NCBI GenBank assembly: GCA_028824125.1
Contig: JAPPES010000085.1
Location: 3,071 to 67,070 of the forward strand
Direction: 5' to 3'
DNA: 64,000 nucleotides
Source: Candidatus Poribacteria bacterium
Lineage (GTDB): Bacteria > Poribacteria > WGA-4E > WGA-3G
Under the pieces are notes generated by a model. It was not told where the DNA came from, did no database searches, and worked only from the letters and a program-made list of their open reading frames with translations. Positions within the stretch are counted from its first letter, which is position 1. Each line of letters opens with the position of its first letter. Positions 1 through 7,839 of the stretch are shown in pieces. Position numbers and translations under genes: made by a program.

Positions 1-114
1 ACGTTGAAACCTATGATTGAAAGCATTGAGGAATTGCAAACGCTTAAGCAATTGCTCCGCGAGGCAGTTCAAGTATCAAGTTTTGATGAATTCAGGCGCA
101 TCTTGGAATCATAA
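1..114 (+). CDS. 3' end of a small Rpn-C-terminus-like protein (cut by window edge)
   Basis: Only the last 37 codons are present, in frame from the first base and ending in TAA at 112-114. The visible residues match the C-terminal half of the next gene (130-354) almost exactly; the nucleotide offset is 240 bp. The helical Leu/Glu-rich segment resembles the tail found behind Rpn-type PD-(D/E)XK nucleases (DUF4351-like), but no nuclease motif is visible. Function unknown. The start lies outside the window. Confidence 0.6.
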   Translation, partial: TLKPMIESIEELQTLKQLLREAVQVSSFDEFRRILES

Positions 115-129
115 AGGACCGGGTGAACC

Positions 130-354
130 ATGCAAAAATCATCTTTTGCCGAATACTTTACAGAAAAAGGTGAACGGAAAAGTGCTATTGAAGCACTTCT
201 TGATGTGTTAGAAATCCGCTTTCAACCTAACAACGTGCAAACGTTGAAACCTATGATTGAAAGCATTGAGGAATTGCAAACGCTTAAGCAATTGCATCGC
301 GAAGCAGTTCAAGTGCTGAGTCTTGATGAATTTAAGCGTATCTTGGAATCATAA
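130..354 (+). CDS. Small helical protein, second tandem copy, Rpn-C-terminus-like
   Basis: A 74-residue, probably all-helical protein beginning MQKSSFAEYF and ending DEFKRILES. An AAAGGA lies about 11 nt before the ATG, 15 nt after the stop of the truncated copy. The middle part (AIEALLDVLEIRF) resembles the C-terminal tail that follows Rpn/DUF4351 nucleases, so it may be a detached tail or a stand-alone regulator; no catalytic residues are visible. It lies upstream of the OB/nuclease/macro fusion gene, but a 118-bp gap with its own -10-like element separates them, so co-transcription is uncertain. Confidence 0.55.
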   Translation: MQKSSFAEYFTEKGERKSAIEALLDVLEIRFQPNNVQTLKPMIESIEELQTLKQLHREAVQVLSLDEFKRILES

Positions 355-439
355 GGGAATTGAGTCTTATCACAAAAGGTTTACTACAACAAGTCACAAA
401 GGCACTATGGAAACATTTTACCGATGCTTCAATCCGTTT

Positions 440-448
440 TGGTAAAAT
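440..448 (+). promoter_or_regulatory. Extended -10 promoter candidate for the OB/macro gene
   Basis: TGG TAAAAT (TG at 440-441, TAAAAT at 443-448) lies 24 nt before the ATG at 473, with GGGGAAGG as ribosome binding site in between. No convincing -35 box is present, which is compatible with an extended -10 promoter. Confidence 0.35.
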
Positions 449-472
449 ATGAAATAAAAAGGGGAAGGCAAT

Positions 473-2158
473 ATGCCAACAGAGTTTAAAAATGTTAGTG
501 AAATTACGCAGAATTTAATAAGGATTGTCCAAGATAATTCTAACCTGCAAAATGTCTGGATACAAGGGAAGATTTCAGAGGTCAACCGCACACAAAACGG
601 TATCTTAAATTTTAAAGTCACCGATAACAGTAAAGTGATTGAATGTGTCATTTTTAACGATAATGCATCTCTACAAGAAAATTTCCCTGTAATTGGGAAC
701 GAGGTGTCTGTCAAAGGGCAAATTTATATAGCTAAAGATATGAGCAAATATAGGTTTATGGTCACAAGTAGAGAAGATCCTGATGCGTCCCTGTCGAATC
801 AATTTGTTTCAGTTAGTACTTTAACGAATACCTTGGAAACAGCTCTAAAGACTCATTCAGCAGAGGTTCAAGGCAAAATTTCGGAAATTTATCCAGCACC
901 GAGCGGTTTTACGATCTTTAAACTCAAAGATGAGACCGCTCACAGACAAGATGATAACATCATTGAATGTGTACTTCCGCGAGGGATTGAGTCCCCCTTT
1001 TCTCTTGAAAAAGGTGAAAGAGTCCGTGTAAGCGGACAATTGGGAATCTTTGCAAGCACGAGGGCATATAGGATTAACATTGACGATCCAAATAACATAG
1101 AACAGGTTACAGAACAACCAACGTTAAATGAGTGTCAAGAGTGTCACCAGCGTTTTAACAACCTGCGAGATCAGTTGTGCCCTATATGTTATGATGCAAG
1201 TTTAACGTCTGAGGGAATTGTTATCGGTGCAGTTGTCCGTTATTTTAGTGGACACAAGTTTTCAGGATTTTCTACAGAGCGGGAACGTCGAATCCCGTTT
1301 GGTGCTAATGTAGGACGAGCAGACGTTGTGCTACGTGATAGTGAAAACAGATTATTTGCCATTGCAGAGTGTAAACGAATCGGAGACGACGGAAGTGACA
1401 GAATAGAGCAAGGTCAATTGAAATCTTACCTTAATGCCAGCGGAACTAATTTGGGGTTATTTGCTGATGACACAGATCCTTATGAATGGATTTTTCTCAA
1501 GAAAAATAGTGAAAGAGGTGACTTTGATGAAATCAGCCGTTCGCAATTCGAGAAAGCACTCAATGTGGATCCAGTATCGGATATTCCACCAGGTAAAACT
1601 CGTCTTGAACTAATTCACGGCAATATAATTGAGGCAGAGGTAGATGCCATTGTGAACGCGGCAAAGGCTGAACTAACCAAAGGCAGTGGGGTAGATACTG
1701 CAATTCGGGATGCTGGCGGTGAGGAAATTGAACGGGCAATCCAAGAAATTGCCGAACGCGAAAGTGTTTGTCCTCCAGGTAGTGCTGTTATTACAATAGG
1801 GGGTAGCCTCCCCGCAAAATATGTTATTCATGCCGTAGGACCTATTTGGCAAGGTGGGAATAGGAGTGAACCTGAATTGCTTGCTGATTGTTACAAAAAT
1901 AGTTTGAAGATTGCAGTGGAAAACGGAATACGGTCTATCGCTTTTCCTGCTATTAGTACGGGTAACTACGGTTATCCTATTGAGCAAGCAGCCCCTATCA
2001 CCCTAAACACCGTGAAAGAGTTTGTAGAACAAGCACATCAGAATAACGAAATGGTCCCAGAACGTATTCAGTTTGTCTTGTTTGATGAGGAAGCTTATAA
2101 CTGTTATGTCAAGGAGTTTGCCAATCTTGGTTTCGGTTTATCTTGTTTGATCGGGTAA
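473..2158 (+). CDS. Multidomain OB-fold / zinc ribbon / PD-(D/E)XK nuclease / macro-domain protein
   Basis: A 561-residue cytoplasmic protein with a strong ribosome binding site (GGGGAAGG). Domains in order: an XseA-like nucleic-acid-binding OB fold (about residues 5-100, NVWIQGKISEVNR); a second OB fold (about 125-210, VQGKISEIYPAPSG); a four-Cys zinc ribbon (C221, C224, C236, C239); an HsdR-N/PD-(D/E)XK-like nuclease core with D284 and E299-C-K301; and a C-terminal macro (Appr-1''-P processing) domain from about residue 378 (HGNIIEAEVDAIVNAA, then AISTGNYGYP). Macro domains bind or hydrolyse ADP-ribose; the OB and nuclease parts predict DNA or RNA binding and cleavage. The combination suggests a nucleic-acid repair or defence effector gated by an ADP-ribose-type nucleotide. 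That role is inference. I do not recognise this architecture as a named system. Confidence 0.8.
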   Translation: MPTEFKNVSEITQNLIRIVQDNSNLQNVWIQGKISEVNRTQNGILNFKVTDNSKVIECVIFNDNASLQENFPVIGNEVSVKGQIYIAKDMSKYRFMVTSREDPDASLSNQFVSVSTLTNTLETALKTHSAEVQGKISEIYPAPSGFTIFKLKDETAHRQDDNIIECVLPRGIESPFSLEKGERVRVSGQLGIFASTRAYRINIDDPNNIEQVTEQPTLNECQECHQRFNNLRDQLCPICYDASLTSEGIVIGAVVRYFSGHKFSGFSTERERRIPFGANVGRADVVLRDSENRLFAIAECKRIGDDGSDRIEQGQLKSYLNASGTNLGLFADDTDPYEWIFLKKNSERGDFDEISRSQFEKALNVDPVSDIPPGKTRLELIHGNIIEAEVDAIVNAAKAELTKGSGVDTAIRDAGGEEIERAIQEIAERESVCPPGSAVITIGGSLPAKYVIHAVGPIWQGGNRSEPELLADCYKNSLKIAVENGIRSIAFPAISTGNYGYPIEQAAPITLNTVKEFVEQAHQNNEMVPERIQFVLFDEEAYNCYVKEFANLGFGLSCLIG

Positions 2159-2187
2159 CTACCGCTTAGTAATGGCTTATCCCGATC
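2149..2187 (+). terminator. Weak terminator-like hairpin after the macro-domain gene
   Basis: GATCGGG at 2149-2155 pairs with CCCGATC at 2181-2187, with extra AT pairs inside and TTTGTG following. The hairpin spans the stop codon and lies between this gene and the aminotransferase gene. The T-tract is poor. Confidence 0.3.
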
Positions 2188-2216
2188 TTTGTGATACTTA
2201 AAAGTAAGGAGAACTA

Positions 2217-3404
2217 ATGATTTCACTATCACAACGCAGTCAAAACGTAACACCATCGTCAACCTTAGCCATCACCGCGAAAATCAACGCGATGATCGCG
2301 GATGGCGTAGATGTCGTCAAATTCGGGGCAGGCGAACCCGATTTTGATACACCCGACTATATCAAAGCCGCCGCAATCACTGCACTTGATGCAGGTTTTA
2401 CAAAATACACACCTGTCCCCGGTATTCCTGAACTTCGGGAGGCAATCGTGGACAAATTCAAAAATGACAACGGGCTGGAATATACAACATCCCAAGTTAT
2501 CGTTTCGTGTGGGGCAAAACACACTCTTTATAACATCATGCAAGCGATCTGTGACCCGAACGATGAGGTAATCTTCGCCGCGCCCTATTGGGTAAGCTAT
2601 CCACAGCAGATTAAGTTGGCAGGTGCTGTGCCACGCGTGATTGAAACCGCTGCCGAACAGAACTTTTGCATGCAACCTGATCAGGTAGAAGCGGCGATAA
2701 CATCAAAAACAAAAGCAATTCTGATTAACAGTCCAAGCAACCCTACCGGCACTACTTATGATGTGGAAACACTGAAGCAGATAGCAGCACTTGCAGTCAA
2801 ACATCAGATCTATCTTATCTCTGATGAAATCTATGAAGCACTGCTATACGATGGAGCCACACATCAAAGTCCCGCTTCTTTCAACGAAGAGACGAAAGCG
2901 ATTACCTTTGTCGTCAATGGGGTATCAAAAGCGTATTCCATGACGGGCTGGCGTATCGGGTATACCGCAGGTCCCGAAGATGCGATTTCAGCGATGTCGC
3001 GCATTCAATCACACAGTACTTCAAATCCGACCTCCATTGCGCAGAAAGCTGCGGTCGCCGCACTCAATGAACCGCAAGATGCCGTGGAGGAGATGCGACA
3101 AGCATTTGAAGAGCGCCGCGATGTTATCTGTCAACGTTTTGATGAGATTGACGGTGTGAACTATGTCAAACCGCAAGGTGCATTCTACATCTTTCCCGAT
3201 TTTTCCGAGCATTATGGCAGAACACTTGATGGTAAAAAGATTGAAGGGTCAATGGATATAACTGATTATCTGCTCGGTTCAGCAGGTGTCGGTGTTGTAC
3301 CTGGAGACGGATTCGGTGCAGATAACAATTTGCGGCTCTCCTTCGCTACCTCTTTGACAGAGATAAACCGTGGATTAGATCGGATTAAAAAGGCGTTGGG
3401 ATAA
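2217..3404 (+). CDS. aspC: Aspartate/aromatic-type aminotransferase (class I PLP enzyme)
   Basis: A 395-residue cytosolic fold-type I PLP enzyme. It transfers an amino group, most likely between aspartate and 2-oxoglutarate. Visible motifs are VKFGAGEPDFDTP near the N-terminus, NSPSNPTG (substrate/PLP pocket), SDEIYE (Asp contacting the PLP nitrogen) and the Schiff-base lysine K238 in NGVSKAYSMTGWRIGY. Length is normal for the I-gamma/AspC subgroup. AAGGAG lies 5 nt before the ATG. The exact substrate (aspartate, prephenate or another) cannot be settled from sequence alone. Confidence 0.9.
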   Translation: MISLSQRSQNVTPSSTLAITAKINAMIADGVDVVKFGAGEPDFDTPDYIKAAAITALDAGFTKYTPVPGIPELREAIVDKFKNDNGLEYTTSQVIVSCGAKHTLYNIMQAICDPNDEVIFAAPYWVSYPQQIKLAGAVPRVIETAAEQNFCMQPDQVEAAITSKTKAILINSPSNPTGTTYDVETLKQIAALAVKHQIYLISDEIYEALLYDGATHQSPASFNEETKAITFVVNGVSKAYSMTGWRIGYTAGPEDAISAMSRIQSHSTSNPTSIAQKAAVAALNEPQDAVEEMRQAFEERRDVICQRFDEIDGVNYVKPQGAFYIFPDFSEHYGRTLDGKKIEGSMDITDYLLGSAGVGVVPGDGFGADNNLRLSFATSLTEINRGLDRIKKALG

Positions 3405-3891
3405 GGTAATTCTATCTTGTGAGAGAGCTTTGTCTGCTTGATTACTGTCTGAATCGCGGATTAGCGCGGATTTTAAGAGTATCCGCGTTGTAATCGCGCA
3501 ATTCATTGCCAAATCAACGCCAAATGCGCTTGGCAGAATGCACTTTTGGCATTATGCATGATTTAGTGCCTCGGACATTCAGAATGTAGGTGTGGTTAGG
3601 AAACCGCACCATGGGCATCAATTTAAGGATATACCCTATTGTTGGAAGGGTTTAAAACCCCGATTTTATAGGATGAGGCGGACAATATCGGGCTTACAAA
3701 GCCCTCCAACAAGAGATAATCCAGCATTTTATTTTTAAATTGACGCCTATGGTGCGGTTAGGAAACCGCACCACAACCCGAATAATAAATTAATCTATAT
3801 CAAAACGCGCCAACAAGGGTGCCTTTGTCTGAACCAGGATTCCCAAGATTATCAGATTTCAGGATTAGGCGTTCACACAAAAAGATTTAAC
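3405..3891. repeat. Intergenic stretch packed with interspersed hairpin repeats
   Basis: No credible gene. It carries two copies of the loop-conserved hairpin family (3589-3610 and 3751-3772, arms around TTAGGAAA), a block about nucleotides 3440-3540 (tctgaatcgcgga, gcggattttaagag, cgcaattcattg) that recurs at 7650-7785, and paired pieces near 3640 and 3700 (gttggaaggg, ccctccaac). The related CCCTCCAACAAG piece also recurs at 14244 and 28819. Confidence 0.7.
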
Positions 3892-3920
3892 TTGACATCA
3901 TATATCCATTTGGATATAAT
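3892..3920 (+). promoter_or_regulatory. Consensus sigma-70-type promoter of the toxin-antitoxin operon
   Basis: Perfect TTGACA at 3892-3897, a 17-nt spacer, and perfect TATAAT at 3915-3920. The expected start of transcription, about 7 nt later, is the A of an ATG at 3927, so the mRNA could be leaderless. Confidence 0.85.
3901..3918. promoter_or_regulatory. Palindromic operator overlapping the -10 box
   Basis: TATATCCA-TT-TGGATATA is a perfect 8-bp inverted repeat lying in the promoter spacer and covering most of the -10 box. Operators of this kind are bound by Xre antitoxins of HigBA-like operons, so the antitoxin at 4285-4608 is the likely binder (inference). Confidence 0.75.
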
Positions 3921-3961
3921 CATACTATGATGGACATAAAACGAGACTTGAAGCAAGTCGT

Positions 3962-4288
3962 TTGGTTGGAAACGCCAAGAAAAAACTTAAAAAATTTCCG
4001 AAATCTGTTCAAAAGGATGTAGGCGATGCTTTGTTCTCTGCACAAGCAGGAAGTTTACCTCCAGCGGCGAAACCTCTCAAGCACATCGGTCCAGGGATAT
4101 TTGAAATACGGGCTACACATAAAACTAATACTTATCGTGCTATGTATGCCGTGAAAATTGGGGAGCGGATTTATGTCCTGCACTGTTTTCAGAAGAAAGC
4201 AAAGAAAGGTATAGAAACACCAAAGAAAGAGATAGCCTTAATCAAAGAGCGTCTGAAAGTGGCACAAGAAAGGGAAGGGAAACTATGA
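3962..4288 (+). CDS. RelE/HigB-like (Gp49/DUF891) toxin, apparent frameshift at the N-terminus
   Basis: A 108-residue basic protein of the phage-derived Gp49-like/HigB family, presumed mRNA-cleaving toxins acting at the ribosome. Family features are DALFSAQAG, AKPLKHIGPGIFEI, YRAMYAVKIGERIYVLHCFQKKAKKGI and the Lys/Glu-rich end. The frame can only be opened at TTG 3962 and lacks a ribosome binding site. The family's first strand (VVW.G) is instead encoded one frame away, from ATG 3927/3930: MDIKRDLKQVVWL, which would join GNAKKKL if one base were added near 3968. So this is either a 1-bp deletion that inactivates the toxin, a -1 recoding event, or an assembly error. The stop overlaps the antitoxin start by 4 nt. 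Confidence 0.75.
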   Translation: MVGNAKKKLKKFPKSVQKDVGDALFSAQAGSLPPAAKPLKHIGPGIFEIRATHKTNTYRAMYAVKIGERIYVLHCFQKKAKKGIETPKKEIALIKERLKVAQEREGKL

Positions 4289-4608
4289 GCAAAAAAGTAA
4301 AATTTGAAGAGAGTTCTGGCAATGTTTTTGCGGATCTTGATCTACCCGATGCGGAAGAATTGCATCTCAAAGCCCAACTTGGATATGAGGTGTTTCAGAT
4401 TATAGAAGAACGGAAGTTAACCCAAGCCGAGGCTGCAGATATTTTAGGCGTAAAGCAACCAGAAATTTCTCGGCTCAAGAAGGGGAAGTTTAACCATTAC
4501 AGTGTTGAACGATTATTGACTTTTCTGACTCGTCTGAATCATGACATAGAAATTCGTATTATTCCCGCGAAAAATAAGGTGGGGGAACAACGGATTGTTA
4601 CCGTGTAA
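4285..4608 (+). CDS. Xre-family antitoxin (HigA-like, HTH_37)
   Basis: A 107-residue DNA-binding antitoxin translated from an ATGA overlap with the toxin. The helix-turn-helix is in the middle: LTQAEAADILGVKQPEISRLKKGKF, with the recognition helix around VKQPEISRL. The preceding DLPDAEELHLKAQLGYEV is typical of HTH_37 partners of Gp49-like toxins. It should neutralise the toxin and repress the operon through the palindrome at 3901-3918. Confidence 0.88.
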   Translation: MSKKVKFEESSGNVFADLDLPDAEELHLKAQLGYEVFQIIEERKLTQAEAADILGVKQPEISRLKKGKFNHYSVERLLTFLTRLNHDIEIRIIPAKNKVGEQRIVTV

Positions 4609-4627
4609 AGAACCGTTCCCTGCTCTT

Positions 4628-4651
4628 GTAGGAGCGACCTCCCGGTCGCGA
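4628..4651. repeat. REP-like palindrome
   Basis: GTAGGAGCGACC-TCCC-GGTCGCGAC: a short hairpin (GCGACC/GGTCGC, 4634-4649) that begins with the same GTAGGAGCGA as the large inverted repeat at 28736-28797, so both belong to one REP-like family. Confidence 0.6.
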
Positions 4652-4714
4652 CATCCCATAATCCTGATAATCTTGGTCTAGACAATCCGAGATCCAAACG
4701 GATAGCAGTATATT

Positions 4715-4743
4715 TTGACAACTTCTTTAGAGTATGATAAAAT
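4715..4743 (+). promoter_or_regulatory. Strong sigma-70-type promoter
   Basis: TTGACA (4715-4720), 17-nt spacer, TGA-TAAAAT (extended -10, hexamer 4738-4743). It points at the coiled-coil gene at 4783, with AAGGA about 4767 as ribosome binding site. Confidence 0.7.
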
Positions 4744-4782
4744 AATAATGCCACTTACGAAACAAGGATATGATTTTCTATC

Positions 4783-5388
4783 ATGATGATGCTGAACATG
4801 CAGAAAACACTCTGGTGTATTTTGGGAGTACTCTTTGTCCTTTCTATAACTCCTGCTGCCTTTGCACAACAGGAGCAACAGCCTGATTCTGTTTCAGCAG
4901 GCTCACAACAAGAAACTCTCAACCAGATCAACAAAAAATTGGATGGACTCGACACGAAAGTTGATGGACTTGTCACGGAAACGGATAAACTTGTCACGGA
5001 AATCAGTAAACTTGTCACGGAAATCAGTAAACTTGTCGGAAAAGTTGATGAAATTGAAGACAATATTTTGGTGCTAAATACCAGCATAAAATACATACAA
5101 TGGGGCATGGGAATAATTGGTGCTCCTTTACTGCTTTTTACTGCAGGTATCTTCTTTCAGCTGCTACGTGACAGGAAAAAGGAAGCCGCTGTTAGTCCCG
5201 AAGTATTTGCCCAAGCGGTCTCCGAAGCTACTACCAAAGTTATCTCGGAAGTCGTTACCCAAATTGTTCCCAAAGTAACCTCAGAACCCACTTCCGAAGT
5301 AGCCTCCGAAAACAGAGATGAATCGGATGAAGACTTTATCCAAGATATATTAAGGGACAGTGAACTATCCGAATCCGAACGCGTATAG
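4783..5388 (+). CDS. Envelope coiled-coil protein with signal peptide and one membrane helix
   Basis: A 201-residue hypothetical. The N-terminus is a signal peptide (hydrophobic core about 9-22, cleavage probably after AFA at residue 28). Residues about 45-105 are a heptad coiled coil. The middle is built from near-identical 21-nt/7-residue units (KLVTEIS), visible as a DNA direct repeat at about 4985-5040. A membrane helix follows (IIGAPLLLFTAGIFFQLL), then an acidic tail rich in Ser, Glu and Val. Several N-terminal Met codons make the start uncertain. The stop lies 10 nt before the next gene's ATG, so the pair is probably co-transcribed. Confidence 0.6.
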   Translation: MMMLNMQKTLWCILGVLFVLSITPAAFAQQEQQPDSVSAGSQQETLNQINKKLDGLDTKVDGLVTETDKLVTEISKLVTEISKLVGKVDEIEDNILVLNTSIKYIQWGMGIIGAPLLLFTAGIFFQLLRDRKKEAAVSPEVFAQAVSEATTKVISEVVTQIVPKVTSEPTSEVASENRDESDEDFIQDILRDSELSESERV

Positions 5389-5398
5389 GAATAGTCAA

Positions 5399-6193
5399 AT
5401 GAAAAAAGATAAATCTGCAAAGAGCGTTGCTAAATCTGCAAAGAACTACTTTGATAAAGGGAAAAAGTTATACGAACAAAAAGACTATAGCGGTGCTATC
5501 TCCAATTTTGACGAGGCGATCCGTTTAGACCCTAACAATGCGGACGCCTATAATGGCAGAGGTCTCGCAAAACACAATTTGGGAGAATACGATGACGCAA
5601 TCGCTGACTATGGCGAGGCGATCTGTGTAAACCCTGACGATGCAAAAGCGCGTAATAATAGAGGTAACACTAAAAGTCGTTTAGGACAATATTTTGAAGC
5701 GATATCCGACTATGACGAGGCGATCCGTTTAGACCCTAACGATGCATTTCCTTATAATAACAGAGGAAAAGCAAAATATAGATTAGGGCATCCTAAATCT
5801 GCTGTCCCTGACTATGACGAGGCTATTCGACTCAACCCAAAGTATGTAATAGCCTATCGCAACCGTTCCTTAGCGAAAAGTGAGATCGGACAACACTTTG
5901 AATCTATCGCAGACTTGGACATGATCATCCGTTTAGAACCTGATTATGACAGAGCATACAATAGTAGAGGAGTTGAAAAAGCACGTCTTGGACACTATGA
6001 CGCCGCAATCTCTGATTTTGACAAGGCTATTCGTCTAAATCCTAATAATGCATGGGCGCACTTCAATCGGGGTCTTGGAAAAAAGAAGTTAGGGCGCGAT
6101 GCAGAGGCAAAACAAGACTTCCAGAAAGCATTGCGCTTGGCACAAGAAGCGAGTAATAAAGACCTTATTGCCATAATTAAGAAACAGATGTAG
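5399..6193 (+). CDS. Tetratricopeptide-repeat protein
   Basis: 264 residues, cytoplasmic (no signal peptide). After a Lys/Ser-rich start come about six consecutive 34-residue TPR units, each with a Y/F-x-x-AI-x-(D/N)-(Y/F)-(D/G)-EAIRLDP core and Asn/Arg-Gly at the second helix (NADAYNGRGLAKHNLGEYDDA). TPRs form protein-binding superhelices; the partner is unknown. I prefer ATG 5399 over upstream alternatives because those would overlap the preceding gene and add residues that are not part of the TPR fold. It is likely transcribed with the membrane coiled-coil protein upstream. Confidence 0.8.
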   Translation: MKKDKSAKSVAKSAKNYFDKGKKLYEQKDYSGAISNFDEAIRLDPNNADAYNGRGLAKHNLGEYDDAIADYGEAICVNPDDAKARNNRGNTKSRLGQYFEAISDYDEAIRLDPNDAFPYNNRGKAKYRLGHPKSAVPDYDEAIRLNPKYVIAYRNRSLAKSEIGQHFESIADLDMIIRLEPDYDRAYNSRGVEKARLGHYDAAISDFDKAIRLNPNNAWAHFNRGLGKKKLGRDAEAKQDFQKALRLAQEASNKDLIAIIKKQM

Positions 6194-6257
6194 TCGCATC
6201 CGCCTATGGTAGGCGCGATTTATAAACGCACCTATATTAGACGAAAGCCAACCGCTT

Positions 6258-7640
6258 ATGAACGTCCAAAACAGAACTGTTTTCTCAAACGACAACCTAC
6301 CTGTGCTACGCGGCATGGACACCGAATCGGTCGACCTGATCTATCTTGACCCGCCCTTCAATTCTAATCGCAACTACGCTGCACCTATCGGGAGCGATGC
6401 AGCCGGCGCAGCGTTCAAAGACACATGGACACTCTCCGATGTAGACAACGCATGGCACGGTGAGATAGCTGACCGCGAACCCGCGCTATATCAGGCAATC
6501 CACGCAGCTGAACTCACACACGGCAAAGGCATGAAGTCTTACCTGATTATGATGGCAGTGCGGTTGTTAGAGATGAAGCGCGTACTCAAAAAGACAGGGA
6601 GTATATACCTACATTGTGACCCGACTGCCAGTCATTATCTGAAGGTAATCATGGATAGCATTTTCGGCAAAAATAACTTCAGGTCTGAGATCACATGGAA
6701 GCGGGCAACATCTGCACAAAAAGGGTCTCAACATCGCAGTTTACGGTGGGGTAATAATGCGGATATGCTTTTATATTATGCATCATCTCGTGAAGCATCA
6801 TTGCGTCCAGAAAGAGAGTTGACAGCAGCCGAAATTCGGGAGAAATTCAAGCATGTTGACGAAAATGGAGAAAGGTATTACAACGACTCATCGCATATTT
6901 GGAGCACGCCAAATATGGGTGAACGTCCAAATCTTTGTTATGAATGGCGCGGATTCGTCAATCCACATCCATCTGGGTGGCGACTGAGCAAAGAACGTTT
7001 GGAGGAGGAATATCAAAAGGGAAATATCGTTATTCGTCCTGATGGAAAACTGGAGCGGCGGAAATATCTAAAGGATTACAAAGGTGCGTCCTATGGCAAT
7101 ATCTGGGACGATGTGCTTCCACCTGCGAAAGGGGAACGCACTGGCTATCCCACACAAAAACCTATTGCCTTATTGGAGCGCATCATCAAAGCGAGCAGTA
7201 ACAAAGAAGATATCGTGTTAGACCCGTTTTGTGGATGTGCCACCACCTGTGTTGCAGCAGAGCGCCTCCAACGGCACTGGATCGGTATTGACATATCACC
7301 GAAAGCGGTTGACCTTGTACGTGTGCGGTTAGAGAACGAGGTCGGACTTTTCGGAGACGTTATCCATCGCACAGACATTCCTAAACGGAGTGAGAAACTT
7401 CCCAACTATCGCACACACAAACATACTTTGTTCGGTAAACAGGAAGGGTTATGCAACGGATGTCGGACACAATTTCCGTTTCGGAACATGACGGTAGACC
7501 ACATTGTGCCACAATCGCAAGGCGGCACCGACCATGAAGACAACTTACAACTGCTCTGTGGTGCATGCAACTCTACGAAGGGACAAGGCACACAAGCGGA
7601 GTTGATTTCTCGGTTGAAAGCGCAGGGTGTTTTACATTAA
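6258..7640 (+). CDS. DNA methyltransferase (beta class) fused to an HNH endonuclease
   Basis: 460 residues, two enzymes in one chain. The N-terminal two-thirds is a SAM-dependent amino-methyltransferase (N6-adenine or N4-cytosine) with motif IV DPPF (D31-F34) first and motif I DPFCGCATT (from D322) later, the beta-class order; the variable target-recognition region lies between. The C-terminus is an HNH nuclease: zinc pairs C399/C402 and C434/C437 around D414-H415 (VDHIVPQSQGGTDHEDNLQLLC). This could be a single-chain restriction-modification or modification-dependent enzyme. No separate restriction gene is adjacent. The upstream 64 bp lack a strong ribosome binding site. Confidence 0.88.
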   Translation: MNVQNRTVFSNDNLPVLRGMDTESVDLIYLDPPFNSNRNYAAPIGSDAAGAAFKDTWTLSDVDNAWHGEIADREPALYQAIHAAELTHGKGMKSYLIMMAVRLLEMKRVLKKTGSIYLHCDPTASHYLKVIMDSIFGKNNFRSEITWKRATSAQKGSQHRSLRWGNNADMLLYYASSREASLRPERELTAAEIREKFKHVDENGERYYNDSSHIWSTPNMGERPNLCYEWRGFVNPHPSGWRLSKERLEEEYQKGNIVIRPDGKLERRKYLKDYKGASYGNIWDDVLPPAKGERTGYPTQKPIALLERIIKASSNKEDIVLDPFCGCATTCVAAERLQRHWIGIDISPKAVDLVRVRLENEVGLFGDVIHRTDIPKRSEKLPNYRTHKHTLFGKQEGLCNGCRTQFPFRNMTVDHIVPQSQGGTDHEDNLQLLCGACNSTKGQGTQAELISRLKAQGVLH

Positions 7641-7826
7641 TTGCCTGCTGTCTGAATCGCGTATTATCACCAAATCAACGGTATGAATGCGCTTGGCAGT
7701 ATGCGCTTGTGGCATGCTGCATGATTCCCCGGATTACGCGGATTTTAAGAGCACCCGCGTTTGTAATCGCGTAATTCATCTGAATATAGGATAAGCAATA
7801 GAAAGCACTTATAAAAATACAAATAA
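7641..7826. repeat. Interspersed repeat block
   Basis: Non-coding. It shares tctgaatcgcg, gcggattttaagag and cgcgtaattcat with 3440-3540, and caaatcaacggtatgaatgc with 63180-63250 (reverse-oriented relative at about 18780-18820). It contains small nested palindromes around the gcatgctgcatgattcc section. The sulfatase ribosome binding site (AAAGGAGA) follows. Confidence 0.6.
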
Positions 7827-7839
7827 AGGAGATACTATC

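Larger units (their letters stand above)
1..354 (+). repeat. 240-bp-period tandem duplication
   Basis: Bases 1-114 repeat at 241-354 with only scattered substitutions; the first 54 bases are identical. Similarity stops right after the stop codons, so the duplicated unit includes the gene end and extends left out of the window. This is a recent tandem gene duplication. Confidence 0.8.

Noticed and set aside
4862-5077. A Ser/Arg/Lys-rich repeat peptide in another frame of the coiled-coil gene
   Set aside because: It is the shadow of the 21-nt coding repeat in the real frame (KLVTEIS units) and has no ribosome binding site.
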